NCBI GenBank assembly: GCA_003542955.1
Contig: DPJP01000413.1
Span: 10,507 to 16,488, forward strand
Source: Armatimonadota bacterium
Lineage (GTDB): Bacteria; Armatimonadota; Zipacnadia; Zipacnadales; UBA11051
DNA: 5,982 bases
Direction: 5' to 3'
Shown: piece by piece, positions 1-4,104 of the stretch
Numbering within the stretch: the stretch's first letter is position 1
How the letters are laid out: every line of letters begins with the position of its first letter
Notes under the pieces: model-generated
The model's input: the letters and a program-made list of their open reading frames with translations, nothing else
Databases searched by the model: none
What the model was told of the DNA's origin: nothing
Translations under genes and position numbers: made by a program

Positions 1-1
1 G

Positions 2-454
2 CGGCTGTTGCTGGAGAACTCCCCCGCGCAGAGCGGAGATGTGCTGCTGCTTGCATCGACCTCCGGGCGCAACGCGGTTGTCATCGACATGGCGATGGCG
101 GCTCGAGATCAGCAGATGAAGGTCATCGGGGTGACCTCTGTCGAGTACAGCACCAGCGTGCCGAGCAGGCATCCATCGGGCAAGCGGATGCTCGACTTCT
201 GCGATGTGGTGATCGACAACTGCGCGCCGCTGGGGGATGCGGCCGTACAGATCGAGGGTCTCGAGCAGAAGACGGGGCCGCTGTCGTCGGTGCTGGGCTG
301 CGTGGTGGTCAACGCGATTGCGGCGGAGGTCATTGCGCTGCTGATGGCCCGCGGCATCGAGCCGCCGGTGTACATCAGCGCGAACATGCCCGGCGGGGAC
401 GAGCACAACGCGCGGCTGCTCGCCGAGTATGCCGACCGCATCCACTACATGTAG
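2..454 (+). CDS. SIS-domain sugar isomerase/phosphosugar-binding protein, UPF0309-like, 5' end missing
   Basis: This is the C-terminal part of a SIS (sugar isomerase) domain protein. The reading frame is open from the first bases, so the gene begins upstream; the visible part is about 150 of the roughly 240-250 residues usual for the family. The SIS fold binds phosphosugars in the cytoplasm, in isomerases or sugar-phosphate-sensing proteins. Visible hallmarks are the STSGRN phosphate-binding loop after a hydrophobic strand (GDVLLLAS), the helix and strand leading to KVIGVTS, the stretch VPSRHPSGKR, the DVVIDN strand with a following GDAA, and the late EPPVYISANMPGGDEHN block. The combination of SRHPSGKR, a QKTGP stretch and GGDEHN is typical of the UPF0309 type of SIS protein, whose substrate is generally not established. 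The stop is TAG at 452-454. The next genes are on the opposite strand, so this is the last gene of its transcription unit. Family assignment is secure; the substrate is unknown. Confidence 0.9.
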   Translation, partial: RLLLENSPAQSGDVLLLASTSGRNAVVIDMAMAARDQQMKVIGVTSVEYSTSVPSRHPSGKRMLDFCDVVIDNCAPLGDAAVQIEGLEQKTGPLSSVLGCVVVNAIAAEVIALLMARGIEPPVYISANMPGGDEHNARLLAEYADRIHYM

Positions 455-471
455 ACGCGCTATCTCCGTGG

Positions 472-504
472 CAAAAGAAAACGAGCGGCGTGGAGTGCCG
501 CTCG
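472..504 (-). terminator. Rho-independent terminator of the micro-lipoprotein unit
   Basis: An 8-bp perfect GC-rich stem (482-489 pairing with 497-504, CGAGCGGC/GCCGCTCG) closes a 7-nt loop. Read on the minus strand, the stem is followed at once by TTTTCTTTT (481-473), the classical intrinsic-terminator layout. Read on the plus strand no T-run follows, so it does not look like the terminator of the SIS gene. It lies about 120 bases past the stop of the downstream micro-lipoprotein gene and probably ends that transcript. Confidence 0.75.
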
Positions 505-622
505 AGTTCATGACAACGCGGTTAGCCGCCGTCCGCGCCTCGACCCGATGGGGTCTGGCGCCGACGGCAACTGGGCTTCTCTCAGGCGCGACAACGAGGC
601 TGCGCGCCCGTCGGCGACGTCC

Positions 623-709
623 CTAGTCGGGATGGCTACCGGAGTGGCAGCCCAGAATGGTGACCAGCGTCGCCAGCGCAGACAGTGCGAGCACGATCCG
701 GGTGAACAT
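623..709 (-). CDS. 28-residue micro-lipoprotein, downstream tandem copy
   Basis: This is a tiny open frame (28 codons plus TAG) encoding a bacterial lipoprotein precursor. It has a short basic n-region (MFTR), a hydrophobic core (IVLALSALATLVT) and a lipobox ILGC with the lipidated cysteine at residue 21. After signal peptidase II cleavage the mature peptide would be only CHSGSHPD. The start is fixed by an AGGAGG Shine-Dalgarno at 716-721, six bases from the ATG. The gene has a paralogue 237 bases upstream (854-946). Over codons 1-24 the two differ at nine bases, eight of them silent and one giving I18M, which is strong evidence of selection on the peptide. It resembles entericidin-type small lipoproteins in size and architecture, but I see none of their conserved tail, so the function is unknown. 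It is probably co-transcribed with the upstream copy and ends at the hairpin at 472-504. Confidence 0.78.
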   Translation of the reverse strand: MFTRIVLALSALATLVTILGCHSGSHPD

Positions 710-736
710 GGAACTCCTCCTCTTTGACTGGATTCC
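638..736 (-). repeat. Tandem duplication, downstream copy (micro-lipoprotein plus leader)
   Basis: This block matches 875-973 at a constant offset of 237 bases. It covers codons 1-24 of the micro-lipoprotein gene and 27 bases of leader. The coding part differs at 9 of 72 bases and the leader at 2 of 27. Similarity stops just upstream of the leader and within the last few codons, so the duplicated module is the ribosome-binding region plus the signal peptide and lipobox. Confidence 0.88.
716..721 (-). promoter_or_regulatory. Shine-Dalgarno of the 28-residue micro-lipoprotein
   Basis: AGGAGG, within AGAGGAGGAG on the minus strand, lies six bases before the ATG at 709. It is the strongest type of ribosome-binding site and is kept identical in the second copy at 953-958. 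It fixes the start and rules out the longer in-frame readings upstream. Confidence 0.8.
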
Positions 737-853
737 CTGGCCGACCCGAACCGGACGGCCAATGACAACTCTCCTGGTGCAGCAGGCTCCGCCGCAGTCA
801 ACGGATGCCGGCCCCGCGCGGCGGCAACGAGGCCCCATACTCGTCAGGTTCGT

Positions 854-946
854 CTAACCGCTGGGCGAACTGGTGCCCGAGTGGCAGCCGAGCATGGTGA
901 CCAGCGTCGCCAGTGCGGACAGCGCAAGCACGATCCGTGTGAACAT
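854..946 (-). CDS. 30-residue micro-lipoprotein, upstream tandem copy
   Basis: This is the paralogue of the 623-709 gene, encoded in 30 codons plus TAG. It has the same n-region (MFTR), the same hydrophobic core and a lipobox MLGC with Cys21; the mature peptide would be CHSGTSSPSG. The tail after the shared CHSG is rich in Ser and Pro and diverges from the other copy, while the signal peptide is almost unchanged. The start is set by AGGAGG at 953-958 with a six-base spacer. It is the promoter-proximal gene of the pair, with a candidate sigma70 promoter at 1012-1041 that gives a leader of about 60 bases. No larger partner gene is present in the unit. Possible roles are an entericidin-like membrane-stress lipopeptide, a small membrane-active toxin, or the source of a signal-peptide pheromone; the sequence does not decide among these. 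Confidence 0.78.
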   Translation of the reverse strand: MFTRIVLALSALATLVTMLGCHSGTSSPSG

Positions 947-973
947 GAAACTCCTCCTCTTTGACTGGGTTCC
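875..973 (-). repeat. Tandem duplication, upstream copy (micro-lipoprotein plus leader)
   Basis: This is the partner of the block at 638-736. The leader (947-973) keeps 25 of 27 bases, including the whole AGAGGAGGAG ribosome-binding site and the CCAGTCAA element upstream of it. The intervening DNA (737-853) is not duplicated and shows no clear promoter of its own, which favours co-transcription. Confidence 0.88.
953..958 (-). promoter_or_regulatory. Shine-Dalgarno of the 30-residue micro-lipoprotein
   Basis: AGGAGG on the minus strand lies six bases before the ATG at 946, in a leader that is nearly identical to the one before the other copy. It decides the start within an otherwise long open frame. 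Confidence 0.8.
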
Positions 974-1011
974 GCCGCCCGCCCCGGGGGACGAGCTATG
1001 AGAGCTTGCAT

Positions 1012-1041
1012 AGTGTAGCACACTCTGCCGCCGAAGGTGAA
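1012..1041 (-). promoter_or_regulatory. Candidate sigma70 promoter of the micro-lipoprotein pair
   Basis: On the minus strand TACACT (1017-1012) is a -10-like hexamer preceded by TGC, giving an extended -10 (TGnTACACT). TTCACC (1041-1036) lies 18 bases further upstream and matches four of six positions of TTGACA. The expected transcription start is near 1005, about 60 bases before the ATG at 946. The assignment is by motif only. The ten bases TACACTATGC recur at the -10-like box near the right end of the window. Confidence 0.5.
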
Positions 1042-1243
1042 GGCATTCGACACTCTTCGGCCTCCAGAGCCACTCAACTCGTCTGTTGGACAGCCCCACA
1101 CGCACGCGGTTCCGGCCGCCCTCGCGTACCCGCGACAATCCAGTCGCGGCCGCCGTTCATGGGTCATCGGTTCGGCGTCGGCCGTTCCGCCGTTGCCGTC
1201 CGCCGTTCCCTCACCCCACTTCCCACTTCCCACACCCCACGAA
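1042..1243. other. Intergenic stretch between the micro-lipoproteins and the fucosidase
   Basis: I see no supportable gene here. The open frames crossing it on both strands are rich in Arg, Pro and Ser and lack ribosome-binding sites. The stretch has a short hairpin (TCGCG/CGCGA near 1118-1137) without a T-run, GC-rich low-complexity sequence with repeated CGGCGG/CGCCG words, and the C-rich block at 1204-1240 that forms the G-quadruplex motif on the minus strand. Confidence 0.5.
1214..1238 (-). other. G-quadruplex motif just past the fucosidase stop
   Basis: On the minus strand there are four G-runs of 4, 3, 3 and 4 bases with loops TGT, AAGT and AAGT. This is a canonical four-run quadruplex motif on the coding strand of the fucosidase gene, beginning six bases after its stop codon. 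The two middle units form a tandem GGGAAGT repeat. No hairpin-plus-T-run terminator is visible after this gene, so the motif could pause polymerase or shape the mRNA 3' end. That role is inference. Confidence 0.6.
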
Positions 1244-2548
1244 TCACCCCTGCCTTTTCACAAACAACTCCACCACCGGCACATCCACCGGCGGCTTCTG
1301 CACCGGAACCTCGAGGATCAGTGTATCCTGCTGTGTCTCCGGCAGGCGCGGGTGGATGGTATCATGCGAGACGATCTTCAGCTCCGAGCCGTCGTTGAGC
1401 AGCTGCGCATAGTCGACGACCGGGCCGAGCTTAGGCAGATACAGGTGCTTGAACGGCCATGAGAACATGTGCGCGTAGATGCGCGAGCCGTCGGCGTTCT
1501 GCGTGAAGCGGGCATCCTTGGGCGCCTCGTAGTCACACGGCCCGCAGCCGTAGATCGAGCGCCCGTTGACCCGCATCCACTTGCCGACGGCCTGCAGGCG
1601 CTCCACCGCGCGCGGCTCGAACTCCCCGCGGCCGGTGGGGCCGACATTGAACAACATGTTGCCGCCCTTGGAGACGCCGTCGATGAGCATCTTGATGATC
1701 ATCTCCGGGCTCTTCCAGTCGAGCTGGTCACGGAAGTAGCCCCACGAGCCGGAGAAAGTCTGGCAGGCCTCCCAGACGATCAGCTTGCCATCGTCATTGA
1801 CCAGCGGCTTGTCGAGCTGCACCTGCTCGGGAGTGATGACATCCTGCGGAATCTCGGTGCGGTCGTTGATCATGATGCCGGGCTGCAGCTCGCGGATCAT
1901 GTCGATGAGCCGCTCCGCTTCCCAGTCGTCCTTGCCCTTGCCCGCCTTCAGCAGGCCCTCGGCAGGCGACTTCGAGTAGGAGTAGTCGAAGAACAGGTAA
2001 CTGATCTCGCCGAACTCCGTGAGCAGCTCGCGCACGCAGCCATGCAGGAAGGCGACATACTTGCTCCAGTCGCGGTCCTGGTTGGCCTTGACGAACTCCT
2101 CGTCGTTGCAGCGTGGGTTCATGCGGTCGATGGTGTAGTGCGGATGGGTCCAGTCAATCAGCGAGTGGTAGAAGCCGACCTTGAGGCCCTCCTCGCGGAA
2201 CGCCTCGACCATCGGGCGGATGAGGTCTCTGCCGCAGGGGGCGTTGGTGACCTTCCAGTCTGTCAGCTTGGTGTCCCAGAGGCAGCAGCCGTCATGGTGC
2301 TTGGTGGTGATGACGAAGTACTTCATGCCGGCTTCGCGGGCGAGCTTCGCCCAGACTTTGGGGTCGTAGAGGTCGGGGTCGAAGTGGTCGAAGAAGCGCT
2401 GGTACTGCTCGTTGGTCATCTGCTCGTACTTCTTGACCCATTCATGTCGTCCGCCTGCGGCATAGACACCCCAGTGGATGAACATCCCGAAGCGGTCATG
2501 AATGAACCAGTCGGTATTGCCGGGCGTATCGGCATAGTTGAATGCCAT
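1244..2548 (-). CDS. Alpha-L-fucosidase, glycoside hydrolase family 29
   Basis: This 434-residue enzyme of family GH29 hydrolyses terminal alpha-L-fucose from oligosaccharides or glycoconjugates by a retaining double-displacement mechanism. The (beta/alpha)8 catalytic domain fills about residues 10-335. Visible family blocks are RFGMFIHWG (19-27), KYFVITTKHHDG with the substrate-contacting His pair at 84-85, GFYHS (125-129), the strand SYLFFDYS with Asp188 as the probable nucleophile, INDRTEIPQD and TPEQ (227-242), VWEACQT (258-264), GSWGY (267-271) and GGNMLFNVGP (295-304). Glu241 and Glu260 are candidates for acid/base or binding roles, since the acid/base residue varies in this family. The C-terminal hundred residues form a short beta-rich accessory domain. 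There is no signal peptide, so it probably acts in the cytoplasm on imported fucosides. The start is supported by GGAGGGAG (2562-2555), six bases from the ATG. It is divergent from the AlbA_2 gene. Exact glycan specificity cannot be read from the sequence. Confidence 0.95.
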   Translation of the reverse strand: MAFNYADTPGNTDWFIHDRFGMFIHWGVYAAGGRHEWVKKYEQMTNEQYQRFFDHFDPDLYDPKVWAKLAREAGMKYFVITTKHHDGCCLWDTKLTDWKVTNAPCGRDLIRPMVEAFREEGLKVGFYHSLIDWTHPHYTIDRMNPRCNDEEFVKANQDRDWSKYVAFLHGCVRELLTEFGEISYLFFDYSYSKSPAEGLLKAGKGKDDWEAERLIDMIRELQPGIMINDRTEIPQDVITPEQVQLDKPLVNDDGKLIVWEACQTFSGSWGYFRDQLDWKSPEMIIKMLIDGVSKGGNMLFNVGPTGRGEFEPRAVERLQAVGKWMRVNGRSIYGCGPCDYEAPKDARFTQNADGSRIYAHMFSWPFKHLYLPKLGPVVDYAQLLNDGSELKIVSHDTIHPRLPETQQDTLILEVPVQKPPVDVPVVELFVKRQG

Positions 2549-2578
2549 AGTCTGCTCCCTCCAGCGAGAAGGCTCTCA

Positions 2579-2611
2579 GTGGCGATGGTGAGGCGTGGGG
2601 ATAAGTTCGGC
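2579..2611 (+). repeat. Dispersed direct repeat, left copy
   Basis: The 19-base word GTGGCGATGGTGAGGCGTG (2579-2597) followed after 7 bases by GTTCGGC (2605-2611) recurs at 3994-4027 with an 8-base gap. The two copies lie on either side of the AlbA_2 gene, about 1.4 kb apart and both in non-coding DNA. This copy sits between the fucosidase start and the AlbA_2 promoter. Confidence 0.8.
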
Positions 2612-2669
2612 GTTGGGGGAGGGGGTTCCTTTCGGCACCGCTCAAACGGCAGGCCACAACAGCCGACAT

Positions 2670-2698
2670 TTGACCTGTGAAGTACCACAGCAGATAAT
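2670..2698 (+). promoter_or_regulatory. Strong sigma70 promoter of the AlbA_2 gene
   Basis: TTGACC (2670-2675, five of six consensus bases) and GATAAT (2693-2698, five of six) are separated by the ideal 17 bases. Transcription should begin near 2705, about 48 bases before the ATG at 2753. The layout also shows that the upstream in-frame GTG at 2699 cannot be the start, because it would lie before the transcription start. Confidence 0.75.
2675..2690 (+). promoter_or_regulatory. Candidate operator palindrome inside the promoter spacer
   Basis: CTGTGAAGTACCACAG has 5-bp perfect arms (CTGTG/CACAG) around a 6-base centre. It sits between the -35 and -10 hexamers, where a bound dimeric repressor would block polymerase. 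No regulator gene is identifiable in the window; autoregulation is possible but unproven. Confidence 0.45.
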
Positions 2699-2752
2699 GT
2701 GCAAAGAGAAGGCTTGTATCGCAACGGGCAGAATGCCACAGGGAGACCAGCG

Positions 2753-3940
2753 ATGCTGTTACTCGACAGGCAACTCCGCGATGTCGACATGACCGTTCTG
2801 GAGGAGCTTGTGGCTGGTCAAGTGCGCGAGAGCACGACCATCGACTACAAGCAGGAGCTCTGCGTAAGCACGGACGGCGAAAAGAAGGAATTCCTGAAGG
2901 ACATTTCGTCATTCGCCAACGCAGGTGGCGGACATATCATCTATGGCGTGGAGGAGGACGACAACGCGGCCGCATCTCGAGTCGCTGGCATGCACGTTGC
3001 GGAAGGCCAAGACCAGGTCTGGCAGCAACTCAACTCATCCATCAGGACTGGCGTTGAGCCGGTCATACACGGAGTGCTTCCGCACTGGGTAGACACGCCG
3101 GAGGGTCGAGTGGTCTTGGTGGTGCACATTCCCAGGAGTTGGCAAGCGCCCCACCGAGTCAAGTTCCAGGGGCACAACAAGTTCTGGGTGCGGACGGAGG
3201 GGAGCAAACAGGAGATGACGATACCGGAACTCCGGCAAGCATTCCTGCTGAGCGACACCATCGGCCAGCAGATGCGCGACTTCCACGCAAGCCGTTGCGG
3301 AGCTATCATCGCCGGCCGTGGGGTCTACCCACTGCATTGGGCACGGATGCTGGTGCTGCACATGATGCCGCTTGCCGCCTTCAGCGGGCGCACACCCATT
3401 GATCCAGGGAAGCTTGACTACGCTGCCGTACGCATCCCGGGCATCGAGAGGCGGCACGACTACGAGCGAAGGGCAAATGTCGATGGGTGCGTGGCGTACG
3501 TCAGGCACCACCAGGGAGGCTGCTATGGATACGTGCAGGTGTACCGCACGGGCATGGTTGAGGCAGCCGATTCATACCTGCTTGGACACGGGACAGAGGA
3601 AAGAGACGTCCTCCCGGTCCCCTGGTTCCCATCTGAGATGCGTAGCGTCATCGCGGAGAACGCCGCAGCAATGCGGGAACTCGGCGTACAGCCGCCCGTG
3701 ATCATCCAGTTGTCCCTTCTGAACGTCAAGGGCCTGCGTGTTCCGAGCGGCAGAGAGATGCAGGATCAGATCGACATGGTGCAGGGCCAGGATCGAACGT
3801 TCGACAGAGAACACGTGGTGTTCCCAGACGTACTCGTTCAGGACCTTGAGGCGGACATCGGGTCGGCAGTGGATGGGATGCTGAACAGCATCTGGCGAGC
3901 AGGCGGGCATGCGGGGCACACATCCGCCACGAAGGCGTGA
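2753..3940 (+). CDS. Schlafen AlbA_2-domain protein with unassigned C-terminal half
   Basis: This is a 395-residue protein whose N-terminal half (about 10-165) is an AlbA_2 domain, the Schlafen-type domain also annotated as an AlbA-like DNA-binding or divergent AAA module. Diagnostic blocks are ESTTIDYKQEL (26-36), EFLKDISSFANAGGGHIIYG (46-65), VVLVVHIPRSWQAPHRV (120-136) and the closing KFWVRTEGSKQEMTIPELRQ (143-162). Family members bind nucleic acid; some eukaryotic Schlafens cut tRNA with three acidic residues, and Glu26, Asp31 and Asp50 occupy comparable places here by eye. Residues 165-395 carry no fold I recognise and lack the winged helix often found in bacterial members. The ATG at 2753 is chosen for GGGAG seven bases upstream and for its fit to the promoter at 2670-2698. 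The gene is monocistronic, divergent from the fucosidase and flanked by a repeated sequence block. A role in regulation or phage defence is possible; neither is shown. Confidence 0.85.
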   Translation: MLLLDRQLRDVDMTVLEELVAGQVRESTTIDYKQELCVSTDGEKKEFLKDISSFANAGGGHIIYGVEEDDNAAASRVAGMHVAEGQDQVWQQLNSSIRTGVEPVIHGVLPHWVDTPEGRVVLVVHIPRSWQAPHRVKFQGHNKFWVRTEGSKQEMTIPELRQAFLLSDTIGQQMRDFHASRCGAIIAGRGVYPLHWARMLVLHMMPLAAFSGRTPIDPGKLDYAAVRIPGIERRHDYERRANVDGCVAYVRHHQGGCYGYVQVYRTGMVEAADSYLLGHGTEERDVLPVPWFPSEMRSVIAENAAAMRELGVQPPVIIQLSLLNVKGLRVPSGREMQDQIDMVQGQDRTFDREHVVFPDVLVQDLEADIGSAVDGMLNSIWRAGGHAGHTSATKA

Positions 3941-3993
3941 ACAGTCGCCACTCAGAGCAGTCATGCAGCGGACGGTGCAGGTGATCGCGCGCG

Positions 3994-4027
3994 GTGGCGA
4001 TGGTGAGGCGTGCGAGTGGAGTTCGGC
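3994..4027 (+). repeat. Dispersed direct repeat, right copy
   Basis: This is the second copy of the 19-base word (3994-4012), an 8-base gap (4013-4020) and GTTCGGC (4021-4027). It lies in the gap between the convergent AlbA_2 and 604-residue genes. A 14-base segment at 3945-3958 is also an inverted match (13 of 14) to 2572-2585, so the gene is flanked both by direct repeats and by an imperfect inverted pair. The 164-base gap shows no obvious intrinsic terminator for either gene and also carries TGAGATGCAG twice (4057-4066 and 4092-4101). Confidence 0.75.
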
Positions 4028-4104
4028 ACGGGACGCGAGTCGTCCTCTCCGGGATGTGAGATGCAGAGAGAGGAAGTGCCGTCGCGGAGACTGAGATGCA
4101 GCCG

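Noticed and set aside
844..1233. Longer minus-strand frames covering the micro-lipoprotein region (844-1233, 508-801 and N-terminal extensions of both small genes)
   Set aside because: They are Arg- and Pro-rich and lack ribosome-binding sites. The strong AGGAGG sites and the silent-substitution pattern select the short frames instead.
1469..2680. Plus-strand open frame of 403 codons
   Set aside because: It lies opposite the fucosidase gene, whose full set of GH29 motifs shows the true strand. The frame is an antisense shadow caused by high GC.
2549..2720. Promoter of the fucosidase gene
   Set aside because: No pair of -35 and -10 hexamers with proper spacing stood out on the minus strand, so none is called.
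2699..2752. GTG start giving an 18-residue longer AlbA_2 protein
   Set aside because: The GTG begins right after the -10 hexamer, before the expected transcription start, whereas the ATG at 2753 has GGGAG at seven bases.
2572..4027. Insertion sequence with terminal repeats
   Set aside because: The enclosed gene is not a transposase and no target-site duplication is visible at the outer edges. The repeats are kept as a finding without calling a mobile element.
3941..4104. Bidirectional terminator between the convergent genes
   Set aside because: Only weak short stems (for example ATCGC/GCGAT) are present, without a T-run on either strand.
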